From JBALVO01 sp036961445 (lineage in GTDB: Bacteria > Pseudomonadota > Gammaproteobacteria > Pseudomonadales > Halieaceae): a stretch of DNA of 10,107 nt. The translations under genes and the position numbers were made by a program. The notes under the pieces were generated by a model that had not been told where the DNA came from, searched no databases, and saw only the letters and a program-made list of their open reading frames with translations. Positions 1 to 7,793 of the stretch are shown in pieces (the first letter of the stretch is position 1; each line of letters opens with the position of its first letter). Location: contig JBALVO010000138.1 of assembly GCA_036961445.1 (NCBI GenBank), forward strand, positions 1 through 10,107, read 5' to 3'.

Positions 1-1840
1 GCGCCGGCAAATGTGTTTCGGCCTCGCAGCGGGCACGGATGTCTTCCAGCTCACCGCCAAAGTTAAACACTTCCACCGCATCGCCTCTAGCGGCAACCAG
101 CTCGGCGCGCAGTGCAGCAGTGGCAGTTGCATCCACCTGATTATCCTCACCAATCACCACCCCATAACGCCGGGCTCCATCGCGAGTCACCAGGCGCCGT
201 TTAACATCCTGCAATACCAGTTCGGCATCGCGCTGAAAGGGATCCCCCCAACCGCCGCCACCCCAGGTATTAAAGTACAGCAGGTCACCTTCGCGCACTT
301 TAATACCCTCGGCTTTCGCTGGCAGCCACTGTTCACTGCCGTCGCTGCGCACCAGGCGTTTGGTGGAGCGCATGCCGGTCTCTCCACCCAGGACCCCCCA
401 GGGGTACATCAACCAACGGTCGTCGTGTATACCGATCTCGCCATCGCATAAAAATCGATAGGCCACACTGAGGCCATTACCCCCTCGATGCAGGCCGGCA
501 CCACCAGAATCGGGTATGGTCTCATAGCGCTCAATGCGCAAGGGAAAGTAGGACTCGATAAACTCATTGGGCACATTGGTAAATCCCGGCCACAGGGAAT
601 GGCCATCCGGTCCATCGCCTACCGGGCGTCCGGGAATACCGCCAAAGCCAATCTGAAACAACTGAAACCATTCTCCCTTGTGATCATAGCCGGAAAAAAA
701 CAGGTGTGGCGAATCGGAAAAGCCGGCGGCATTGAGCATCTGCTCGGGCGCGCCCATGCCCAGTAGCGCGCCCAGCAAATCAAAAATACGTCCCAGTGCG
801 TGAGTACGTCCAGACAGTGCTGCGGGGAAATTCGGTTTGAGCAATGTTCCCTGAGGAATACGCACATCCACCAGGTCATAGAAGCCGTCGTTGAACACGA
901 TCTGCGGATCCACCACGTTAATCGTAAACGAACCGAAGAACATCTTGAACATGTCTTCGTTGAGATAAAAATTGACCGAACTCTGAGCCTGGGGATCGGT
1001 GCCAGTAAAATCAAATATTGCAGTCGCACCCTCGCGCCACATCCTGCACTTGATTTTGTAAGGTCCCATACCCATACCGTCGTCGCACAGATAATCCTCA
1101 AACTCCCGGGGCTCCTCGGGAATAAACATTTCAATGATGTGCTTCATGGCATCGTAGTTACGCTGCAACATAACTTGCATAGTGGTCACCAGCACATCAT
1201 CACCAAAACGTTCCGCCAACTCGACACAACGTCTGGCCGCAGTATTGCACGCCGCTACCAGCGCGTTGAGGTCAAAACGATTCCATTGTGGCGTGCGTAC
1301 ATTGTGCAAAATCAATTCCAGTAGGTCCGCCTGCAACACGCCTTTTTTATACAACTTGATAGGCGGTATACGAATACCTTCCTGGTAGATAGTGGTGGCC
1401 TGGATGGGGATTGAACCGGGCACCATACCGCCGTTATCGGACATGTGACCAAACATCGCCGACCAGGCTATGTGCCGGCCATCTTTAAAAATCGGCACCA
1501 ACACCACCCAGTCAGGCAAATGCGATACCGCGGCATTACACATATACGGATCGTTGGTGAGGATAATATCCCCCTCTTCGATTTCGGCATCATAAGCTTC
1601 CAGGAAGGGGCCTATAAACGAGCCAAACTGGCCCACCACCATCTTGCCCTCGAGGTTGGCGATCATCGGAAAGCAATCACCCTGCTCGCGTATACCGGGC
1701 GACATTGCTGTACGAAACAGCACTGCGTCCATCTCCTCGCGTGCATTGCGCAGCGCATTTTCAATAATATCGACAGTAACGCCGTCCACTTCTACGGTGT
1801 TGAACGGCGCAGTATTGGTCTGAATAATTTTTGCAGTCAT
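1..1840 (-). CDS. hyuB: Hydantoinase B / oxoprolinase family subunit (HyuB), 3' end cut by window edge
   Basis: This is the large partner of HyuA in the ATP-dependent hydantoinase/5-oxoprolinase/acetone carboxylase superfamily, acting in the cytoplasm on cyclic amides, imides or ketones. I translated the minus strand from the ATG at 1840 and found 613 codons with no stop, so the gene continues past base 1. Family landmarks appear in order: TNDPYM followed by SHLPDW (residues 95-111, with H107 and D110), FGHMSDNGG (130-138), FTGTDPQ (278-284), SGRTHALGR, PDSGGAGLHRGG, and near the end GGGGWGDP. Many HyuB proteins are about 520-600 residues and the visible tail resembles family C-termini, so little should be missing. 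A GGGGAG ribosome binding site overlaps the hyuA stop codon, 12 bases upstream, implying translational coupling. The family is clear. The substrate is not: N-methylhydantoin, oxoproline, another lactam or a ketone all remain possible. Confidence 0.93.
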   Translation of the reverse strand, partial: MTAKIIQTNTAPFNTVEVDGVTVDIIENALRNAREEMDAVLFRTAMSPGIREQGDCFPMIANLEGKMVVGQFGSFIGPFLEAYDAEIEEGDIILTNDPYMCNAAVSHLPDWVVLVPIFKDGRHIAWSAMFGHMSDNGGMVPGSIPIQATTIYQEGIRIPPIKLYKKGVLQADLLELILHNVRTPQWNRFDLNALVAACNTAARRCVELAERFGDDVLVTTMQVMLQRNYDAMKHIIEMFIPEEPREFEDYLCDDGMGMGPYKIKCRMWREGATAIFDFTGTDPQAQSSVNFYLNEDMFKMFFGSFTINVVDPQIVFNDGFYDLVDVRIPQGTLLKPNFPAALSGRTHALGRIFDLLGALLGMGAPEQMLNAAGFSDSPHLFFSGYDHKGEWFQLFQIGFGGIPGRPVGDGPDGHSLWPGFTNVPNEFIESYFPLRIERYETIPDSGGAGLHRGGNGLSVAYRFLCDGEIGIHDDRWLMYPWGVLGGETGMRSTKRLVRSDGSEQWLPAKAEGIKVREGDLLYFNTWGGGGWGDPFQRDAELVLQDVKRRLVTRDGARRYGVVIGEDNQVDATATAALRAELVAARGDAVEVFNFGGELEDIRARCEAETHLPA

Positions 1841-1852
1841 GTCTGTACTCCC

Positions 1853-3913
1853 CTAGCGCGCCAGATTAATCAACAGGTTGCCCACCACATCCACCGCGGC
1901 TTCATAGCCCGGCAGCACCACTGTGGTAGAGTCCATTTCGCCGATGATGGCGGGGCCAGGTACCACCAGACCTTGATGTAACTTGTTACGGTCATAGATA
2001 TAGATATCGTGCCACTGACGGTCATAGTAGAAGCGGCTAGCATGAATCCTGCACTCTTCTAGCGAGGTACCCGTCTGGCCAACTTGCAACTCGGCGATAG
2101 CTTTGGTCCTGGCCTTGGCCAGAGCACGAATCATCAGGATTTCGTGTCCATCGTCCAATTTAAACGTGAACAATTGTTCGTGCTCGGTATCAAATTGCGC
2201 GGTCAGCAGCGCGACACCGTGCGCCAGCAGATCAGCCTCACAGAAGTCAACGGTGATCTGGAACGCCTGTCCAGCGTAACGCAAATCCGCCTGAAAACTT
2301 ATCTCGTGGTCTGCCACAGGTATGCCGTCAGCCACCAGTGACTCACCGGCGCGGTGTCGCAGCTCCCTGAGATCAGACAGCAGCTTGGCATCGCTCAGGT
2401 CACCTGCCATGGTCAGGTAAGTGCGCGCCGCCTCGTCCTGTACCTGCGTCGTGGCATCGCCATAGGCACAAAGCACACCCGGACCCGGCGGCACAATGAC
2501 CGGCCAGGCGTTGGTTAGAATACCCAGGGCGTTAGCGTGCAGAGGCCCGGCACCACCAAAACCTACCAGCGCAAAATCCCGCGGATCATAGCCCTGCTCT
2601 ACCGACACCAGGCGCAGTGCTCCAAACATGGATTCATTCACAATCTTGATAATGCCCTCGGCGGCTGCCATGAGATCAATACCCATGGCGTCTGCTACCT
2701 GCTGCACAGCAACCACTGACGCATCGCGATCTATATCCATCGCACCCCCCAGCTGCACATCCGAAGGCAGGTAACCCAGCACCACGTTGGCGTCGCATAC
2801 TGTGGGCAGCTCGCCACCTTTCATATAGCAGGCCGGACCGGGCACCGCACCTGCGGATTCGGGGCCTACGCGAAGGGCTTTGGTCAGTTCCGGCACAAAC
2901 GCGATAGAACCGCCACCGGCACCCACCGTGCGCACATCCACCGAAGGAGCACGCACCCGCACGTCTCCGACAATAGTCTCGCGGCGCACCCTGGCTCGCG
3001 AGTTCTGAATCAGCGCAACATCGGTAGACGTACCGCCCATATCAAAGGTCAGGATGTTATCGAAGCCAGCGCGACTGCAGAAGTAGATGGCGCCAGACAC
3101 ACCGCCGGCCGGGCCAGACATAAGCAGGTTCACCGGCGATTCTGCCGAGCCTCGCGCCGAGGCCAGACCGCCATCAGAGCGCAGAATCGACAGCTGCGTA
3201 TCCGCACCCATGCGCTCATTCAAGGCCGCCTGTAAATTGCGCACATACTTGGCCACTTCCGGGCGCACATAGGAATTGACCACGGTGGTTTCCGTGCGCT
3301 CGTATTCCTGCATTTCCGGAACGACTTCGCTGGAGATAGACACCGGTGTATCGACAAAAATCTCAGCCGCGATATCCCGGGCGCGACGCTCATGCTCACC
3401 ATTAATGTACGCATTGATAAAACAGATGGTCAGCGCCTCGACTTCACCGGTAGCGCGCAACCCCTGCAAATCAGTACGCAATCTGTTCTCGTCCAGCTCA
3501 CGCACGACCGCGCCGTCGGCGGCAATACGTTCATGCGCACCAATGGTCAATTCCAGTGGCGCTAACAAGGGCTTCTTCACAAAGCCGACCCAACCGCCCA
3601 GCCCCCCGGGGCAGAACGAGCGCGCCACTTGCAGCGTGTCCTCAAAACCCGCCGTGGTTACCAGCCCGACTTTGGCGCCTTTGCCAGTGAGCACCGCATT
3701 CGTCGCCACAGTGGTGCCATGCATCACACGATTTACACTGGTCGGATCAATCCCCGATTCACCACAGATTCGGGCGATGCCATCGAGAACACCGACAGAG
3801 GAGTCCTGGGGGGTGGAGGGTACTTTGGCGGTAAAGGTCTCACCGGTGTCTTCATTAATCAGCAGGAGGTCGGTAAAAGTCCCGCCGACATCCACACCCA
3901 ACCTGTAACTCAT
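1853..3913 (-). CDS. hyuA: Hydantoinase A / oxoprolinase family ATP-dependent subunit (HyuA)
   Basis: This 686-residue protein is the ATP-binding partner of HyuB; the pair couples ATP hydrolysis to ring opening or carbonyl phosphorylation of its substrate. The N-terminal domain starts with the phosphate-binding VDVGGTFTD (residues 7-15), then HGTTVATNAVLTGKGA (65-80). The central actin/ASKHA-like domain carries FDMGGTSTDVAL (290-301), GAGGGSI (331-337), PGPACY (358-363) and GFGGAGPLHA (451-460). The C-terminal domain ends near residue 686, the normal length for the family. FCPGGLGGW (100-108) replaces the arginine/proline-rich loop of classical 5-oxoprolinases, so this is probably not a standard oxoprolinase. 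The ATG has a well-placed AGGAG about seven bases upstream. The gene lies 60 bp after the HMG-CoA lyase gene and 12 bp before hyuB, consistent with one transcript. Exact substrate unknown. Confidence 0.95.
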   Translation of the reverse strand: MSYRLGVDVGGTFTDLLLINEDTGETFTAKVPSTPQDSSVGVLDGIARICGESGIDPTSVNRVMHGTTVATNAVLTGKGAKVGLVTTAGFEDTLQVARSFCPGGLGGWVGFVKKPLLAPLELTIGAHERIAADGAVVRELDENRLRTDLQGLRATGEVEALTICFINAYINGEHERRARDIAAEIFVDTPVSISSEVVPEMQEYERTETTVVNSYVRPEVAKYVRNLQAALNERMGADTQLSILRSDGGLASARGSAESPVNLLMSGPAGGVSGAIYFCSRAGFDNILTFDMGGTSTDVALIQNSRARVRRETIVGDVRVRAPSVDVRTVGAGGGSIAFVPELTKALRVGPESAGAVPGPACYMKGGELPTVCDANVVLGYLPSDVQLGGAMDIDRDASVVAVQQVADAMGIDLMAAAEGIIKIVNESMFGALRLVSVEQGYDPRDFALVGFGGAGPLHANALGILTNAWPVIVPPGPGVLCAYGDATTQVQDEAARTYLTMAGDLSDAKLLSDLRELRHRAGESLVADGIPVADHEISFQADLRYAGQAFQITVDFCEADLLAHGVALLTAQFDTEHEQLFTFKLDDGHEILMIRALAKARTKAIAELQVGQTGTSLEECRIHASRFYYDRQWHDIYIYDRNKLHQGLVVPGPAIIGEMDSTTVVLPGYEAAVDVVGNLLINLAR

Positions 3914-3973
3914 TATTATCTCCTGCAGAGTTTTCCTGCGGTTTTACACATTATCGATTAACTTATGCGGTCG

Positions 3974-4885
3974 CTAACTGGCCTGTTTGGCCAGCCAGGG
4001 CTTAAGCCAGGCCTTCGCGCGCCCCCCGGGAGCCGTCCCGGTGATTTGCGCGGCAAGATCTGACGCTGTTATCAACGCATCCAGATCAATACCGGTGGCA
4101 AAGCCCATTTGCTCAAGCAACATCACCACATCTTCCGTGGCAACATTACCGCTGGCGCCCGGTGCGAATGGACACCCGCCCAGACCAGCAATAGAAGCAT
4201 CAAAGCGGCGAATTCCCGACTCCACCGCGGCAAACACGTTAGCCAGACCCATAGCCCGGGTATCATGAAAATGACAGCCAAGGCGCGCGACGCCATGTTC
4301 CTGCACTAAATCCGCCGTCAACTGACGCACCTGCAGTGGGTTAGCCGCCCCTATCGTGTCGGCAATAACAACCTGGTTAGCACCCAATAACATAAACTTC
4401 CGCGCCGTTTCGCGCACTACACCGGGGTCAGTAGGTCCATCAAAGGGACAGGCAAAAGCCACCGCGATAGTGGCGATAACCTCTATCTCGTCAGCCCGCG
4501 CACAAGCCAGTATGTCAGCCGTAGCAAGCTCCGCCTGCGCCATGCTCATATTTACATTTTTCTGCGCCATACCATCACTGGCATAAAGCACCATGGTTAC
4601 CGAGCGCGCTCCCGCGGCCCGGGCCAACTCGTAACCTTTCATATTCGGAATAAGCACCGTGTAGTGCATATCCCCGTCCTGTGGCAAGGCCTGTACTATG
4701 GTATCAGTGGCGGCCATCGCCGGAACCGCTTTGGGCGACACAAAGCTGCCCAGTTCAATGCTGTTGACGCCCGCAGCGGCGAGCGCTTCTATCAGTTGCA
4801 GGCGCTGAGCGACACTGAGTATCTGCGGCTGATTCTGTAGTCCATCCCTGGGACCCACATCGGTAACCACAACCGCTTCGGCCAT
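3974..4885 (-). CDS. mvaB: Hydroxymethylglutaryl-CoA lyase
   Basis: This 303-residue enzyme of the HMG-CoA lyase family cleaves 3-hydroxy-3-methylglutaryl-CoA to acetyl-CoA and acetoacetate, a step in leucine and HMG breakdown. It is a TIM-barrel metalloenzyme of the DRE-TIM superfamily, acting in the cytoplasm. The active-site set is intact: GPRDGLQ with R13 and D14, GCHFHD with H205 and H207, and the signature loop GLGGCPFAPGASGN with C238 and N247. These match human HMGCL R41, D42, H233, H235, C266 and N275, all at a constant offset of 28, which strongly supports true HMG-CoA-type lyase chemistry rather than an isopropylmalate or homocitrate synthase. The ATG overlaps the preceding TGA by one base (TGATG), and a GGGGTGAT ribosome binding site (4892-4899) lies inside the upstream gene, so translation is probably coupled to the CoA transferase. 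A related beta-hydroxyacyl-CoA could be the physiological substrate. Confidence 0.93.
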   Translation of the reverse strand: MAEAVVVTDVGPRDGLQNQPQILSVAQRLQLIEALAAAGVNSIELGSFVSPKAVPAMAATDTIVQALPQDGDMHYTVLIPNMKGYELARAAGARSVTMVLYASDGMAQKNVNMSMAQAELATADILACARADEIEVIATIAVAFACPFDGPTDPGVVRETARKFMLLGANQVVIADTIGAANPLQVRQLTADLVQEHGVARLGCHFHDTRAMGLANVFAAVESGIRRFDASIAGLGGCPFAPGASGNVATEDVVMLLEQMGFATGIDLDALITASDLAAQITGTAPGGRAKAWLKPWLAKQAS

Positions 4886-6087
4886 CAGATGATCACCCCG
4901 TCTGCTCGCAGCTGCACTATTTGATCCTCATCCAAGCTCAAGATATCGCGCAGCACTTCCTCGTTATGGCTACCAACGTCCCCGCCCGGCCAATCGGTGC
5001 GACCTGGAGTCGAGCCCAGCTTGGGCATAATGGCTGGAATTTTCAGTGGCTGGCCATCGATCTGTACTTGCTCAAACATGCCCCGTGCCTGGTATTGGGG
5101 GTCGGCCATCATATCCTCCACACTGTAGATGGGCCCCACCGGAACGCGTACCTCTTCGAGGGTATTGATTATGTGTGCTGAAGAGTGGGCTGCACACCAG
5201 CGCGCCAGGGCCTCGTCTATCTCAGCTTCATGCACCACCCTGCCGGCGTTATCAGCCATCTCCGGGTTCTCCGCCATATCCGAGCGCCCCGCGGCCGTCA
5301 TCAGTCGCTTGTAAATCGAATCTCCATTGCCGCCAATCACCACGTGCTTGCCGTCATCACAGCGATAGGTATTGGTGGGCACTATGCCGGTTATGGTGGT
5401 ACCGGAGGGTTCCCGCACCAGCTGGGCGCCATCAAATTCAGGAACCATGCCCTCCATCAGGTTAAAGATCGATTCATACAGTGCCACGTCGACCACCTGA
5501 CCTTTGCCGTCACCAGGCTTGGCCCGCTGAATCAGTGCCAGTGCGATACCCAGAGCCGCATGTATCGCCGCCAGCGTATCACCCATACTGATATTGGGAC
5601 GCACCGGCGCTTGCCCGGGCTCCCCGTTAATATAGCGAAAGCCACCAAAGCCTTCTGTTACCGAGGCATAGCCGGGCTTACTGGCGGATGGCCCTGTTTG
5701 TCCATACCCTGATATACGCGCGTAAACCAGTCCAGGATTGCGCTGCTTGACCTGCTCCGGCCCCAAACCCCATTTTTCCATCAGTCCGGGACGAAAATTC
5801 TCCACCACTACATCGGCAGTATCAATCAGCTGTCCTGCCAGTTGCCGGCCGCGCTCGGACTTCAGGTCCAGTGTCACACTCTTTTTGTTGCGACCCAGGC
5901 TGCGATACCACAGGGAAGTGCCGTCGCGCACCACGCGCCAGCCGCGCACCGGGTCGCCTCCCGGTGGTTCCACCTTGATGACCTCGGCGCCAAAATACGC
6001 CAGGATCGTTCCGGTAAATGGCCCCGCCAATAGCTGGCCCATTTCAATAACACGCAAACCCTCCAGTGGTCTTTGGACATCACTCAA
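4885..6087 (-). CDS. Family III CoA transferase (CaiB/BaiF type)
   Basis: This 400-residue cytoplasmic enzyme belongs to the family that moves CoA from a donor thioester, often succinyl-CoA, to a free carboxylic acid. Visible family features are PLEGLRVIEMGQLLAGPF (residues 7-24), FGAEVIKVEPPGGD (32-45), RNKKSVTLDL (66-75), VVVENFRPG (93-101), ISGYGQTGP (125-133) and D170 in NISMGD, which corresponds to the catalytic aspartate of formyl-CoA transferase. The length is typical. The start is TTG at 6087: no in-frame ATG lies nearby (the ATG at 6080 is out of frame), and GAGGTGA sits six bases upstream. It is the first gene of the apparent four-gene operon. Its pairing with an HMG-CoA lyase, and family features shared with succinyl-CoA:glutarate/HMG CoA-transferase (SUGCT), suggest an HMG-like dicarboxylate acceptor. 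That is inference; formyl-CoA, mesaconyl or acyl-carnitine type acceptors are not excluded. Confidence 0.92.
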   Translation of the reverse strand: MSDVQRPLEGLRVIEMGQLLAGPFTGTILAYFGAEVIKVEPPGGDPVRGWRVVRDGTSLWYRSLGRNKKSVTLDLKSERGRQLAGQLIDTADVVVENFRPGLMEKWGLGPEQVKQRNPGLVYARISGYGQTGPSASKPGYASVTEGFGGFRYINGEPGQAPVRPNISMGDTLAAIHAALGIALALIQRAKPGDGKGQVVDVALYESIFNLMEGMVPEFDGAQLVREPSGTTITGIVPTNTYRCDDGKHVVIGGNGDSIYKRLMTAAGRSDMAENPEMADNAGRVVHEAEIDEALARWCAAHSSAHIINTLEEVRVPVGPIYSVEDMMADPQYQARGMFEQVQIDGQPLKIPAIMPKLGSTPGRTDWPGGDVGSHNEEVLRDILSLDEDQIVQLRADGVII

Positions 6088-6093
6088 AATTTA

Positions 6094-6100
6094 TCACCTC
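6094..6100 (-). promoter_or_regulatory. Ribosome binding site deciding the TTG start of the CoA transferase
   Basis: The minus strand reads GAGGTGA, a strong anti-16S match, then six bases and the TTG at 6087. The nearby ATG (6080-6078) is out of frame, so this site supports TTG as the true start. The site is only eight bases after the end of the T-run of the upstream terminator. Confidence 0.75.
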
Positions 6101-6108
6101 AAGACAGC

Positions 6109-6131
6109 AAAAAAGCCCGCAAAAGCGAGCT
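6109..6131 (-). terminator. Intrinsic terminator after the sulfatase gene
   Basis: On the minus strand, 19 bases past the sulfatase stop, AGCTCGC (6131-6125) and GCGGGCT (6120-6114) form a 7-bp stem with one G-T wobble and a TTTT loop. The stem runs directly into a T tract ending at 6109. This is a textbook Rho-independent shape. It separates the sulfatase from the operon that follows. Because it ends just before that operon's ribosome binding site, it could also act as an attenuator in the operon leader. Confidence 0.8.
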
Positions 6132-6150
6132 CGATAAAAAACACTTTCGA

Positions 6151-7680
6151 TTATTTGGCTTTCAAGTACCGATCCGTCAGCTTGTCGATAGACCATGAGT
6201 CGGGGCTCTGACTGGGCGGGAACTCGGCGAAGGTCTGCAGATACATGGAAGTCACGGCACCCGCCAAATACATCTGGCCGGCCTTATCAATCATCCAGTC
6301 CCAGTAGGTATTGGAATTGTGATCGGCCCGCTCGAAAGGGTCACGGCGCAGGTTGAAAATCTTGGGGACCCGCAGGATGACGAAGGGCTCTGCCCACAGG
6401 GCCATGGTCTGGGCGCGGTTTTCCGCATACACGACCTTCCAGTCACCCACCCGCACACCGACCGGCATGGCCGTATCGGCATGGTAGATAAATTCCCGGC
6501 GCGGCCCCTTGTCTGCCTGCCCGGTCAGGTAGGGCACGAAGTTGTAACCATCCAGGTGCACTTTGGCTTTTTTGCTACCAACCTGGGTACCCTTGACCAG
6601 GTTTTGCTTGAGGTTGGCATCACCGGCCGCTGCGGCCAGGGTGGGCATCCAGTCCAGATGGGACATTACCTCATTGGATATCTGGCCCGGTTTGATCTTT
6701 CCTGGCCAGCGCACAACCGCTGGCACCCGGTAGGCACCCTCCCAGTTGGAGTTCTTTTCGCTGCGAAATGGCGTAATGCCGGCATCCGGCCAGGTATTGT
6801 AGTGCACGCCGTTATCGGTGGAATAGAAGACGATGGTATTATCGGCAACCTTCAATTCATCGAGCTGATCCAGCAGTTCCCCGACCAACTCATCGTGCGC
6901 CACCATCACATCATTGTAGAAATCCTGGCCAGACTTGCCCTCGTGCTTCTTGGCGCGATGCGTTCTGAAGTGCATGCCTGTGGTGTTGACCCAGGCGAAG
7001 AATGGCTTATTCGCTTTCACCGATTTTTCAACGAATTTTTTGGCCGCGGCCACGAACTCCTCGTCAGCGGTTTCCATACGCTTACGGGTCAGTGGGCCGG
7101 TATCCTCAATGCGACCATCGGCATAGGAACGAATCACACCACGGGGCCCAAACATCTTACGAAACATCGGGTCTTTGGGGTAATCGACATCCTCCGGCTC
7201 CTCCTCGGCGTTGAGGTGGTATAGATTGCCGAAAAACTCATCGAAACCGTGATTGGTTGGCAAAAATTCATCCTTGTCACCCAGGTGATTCTTGCCAAAC
7301 TGGCCGGTGACATAACCGTGGGTCTTCATGACTTCAGCAATAGTGATATCACGGTCCTGGATACCCAATTCCGCACCCGGCATACCCACCTTACTTAGTC
7401 CGGTGCGCAGGGGTGATTGTCCGGTAATAAAGCTGGAACGGCCGGCGGTGCAGCTCTGATCACCGTAATAATCGGTGAACCTCATGCCTTCGCTGGCAAT
7501 GCGATCAATATTCGGGGTGTGATAACCCATAATACCGTCGCTGTAGGCACTGATATTGGTAATACCAATATCATCACCCCAGATCACCATGATATTCGGT
7601 TTATCCGCCGCCATGACCGGTAGCGTAAGTGCACCGCTTAGCAATAGAACCGCAGGTTTGAGCAAGGATTTTAAGTACAT
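6151..7680 (-). CDS. Secreted type I sulfatase (arylsulfatase family)
   Basis: This 509-residue sulfatase hydrolyses a sulfate ester, most likely in the periplasm. I chose the ATG at 7680, not the longer open frame to 7815. It has an AAGGGA ribosome binding site about eight bases upstream and begins with a clear signal peptide: basic MYLKSLLK, a hydrophobic stretch to about residue 20, and cleavage near VMA-ADKP. Active-site features are D36-D37 in GDDIG, C77 in SCTAGRSSFITGQ (the cysteine oxidised to formylglycine, with R81), GKNHLGD (K130, H132), STDNG (D289, N290) and EKNSNWEGAYRVP (308-320). The motif is C-x-A-x-R rather than the commoner C-x-P-x-R. No formylglycine-generating enzyme or radical SAM maturase is visible here. 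A terminator follows the gene, so it is probably transcribed separately from the catabolic operon. The sulfated substrate cannot be told from sequence. Confidence 0.93.
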   Translation of the reverse strand: MYLKSLLKPAVLLLSGALTLPVMAADKPNIMVIWGDDIGITNISAYSDGIMGYHTPNIDRIASEGMRFTDYYGDQSCTAGRSSFITGQSPLRTGLSKVGMPGAELGIQDRDITIAEVMKTHGYVTGQFGKNHLGDKDEFLPTNHGFDEFFGNLYHLNAEEEPEDVDYPKDPMFRKMFGPRGVIRSYADGRIEDTGPLTRKRMETADEEFVAAAKKFVEKSVKANKPFFAWVNTTGMHFRTHRAKKHEGKSGQDFYNDVMVAHDELVGELLDQLDELKVADNTIVFYSTDNGVHYNTWPDAGITPFRSEKNSNWEGAYRVPAVVRWPGKIKPGQISNEVMSHLDWMPTLAAAAGDANLKQNLVKGTQVGSKKAKVHLDGYNFVPYLTGQADKGPRREFIYHADTAMPVGVRVGDWKVVYAENRAQTMALWAEPFVILRVPKIFNLRRDPFERADHNSNTYWDWMIDKAGQMYLAGAVTSMYLQTFAEFPPSQSPDSWSIDKLTDRYLKAK

Positions 7681-7726
7681 AGCATTGTCCCTTATTGTTA
7701 GTCGTCTTATGCGTAATGGGATATGG

Positions 7727-7754
7727 AGTATCGCCCATTTACAGCGAAATTCAA
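7727..7754 (-). promoter_or_regulatory. Candidate sigma-70 promoter of the sulfatase gene
   Basis: On the minus strand TTGAAT (7754-7749) lies 16 bases before GATACT (7732-7727). Each hexamer matches the consensus at four of six positions. Transcription would begin near 7720, leaving a leader of about 40 bases before the sulfatase ATG. The match is modest and found by eye. Confidence 0.3.
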
Positions 7755-7793
7755 GCCGCGCAAAAAATAGGAAAAATTCCCCGAAAATTTCGC
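7744..7793. repeat. Inverted repeat GCGAAATT / AATTTCGC, possible operator
   Basis: GCGAAATT at 7744-7751 and its exact reverse complement AATTTCGC at 7786-7793 are separated by 34 bases. The first arm overlaps the candidate -35 box of the sulfatase promoter. The spacing, about four helical turns centre to centre, would place both arms on one DNA face, as for a looping or cooperative repressor. Chance occurrence in AT-rich DNA is quite possible. Confidence 0.25.

Noticed and set aside
619..1134. 171-codon minus-strand open frame
   Set aside because: It overlaps hyuB in another frame on the same strand; the hyuB frame carries the family motifs and this one is arginine- and cysteine-rich nonsense.
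3276..3908. 210-codon plus-strand open frame
   Set aside because: Antisense to the N-terminal part of hyuA, serine- and proline-rich, without recognisable motifs.
6319..7224. 301-codon plus-strand open frame
   Set aside because: It is antisense to the sulfatase, which has full catalytic motifs. The frame shows no domain and is a by-product of codon bias.
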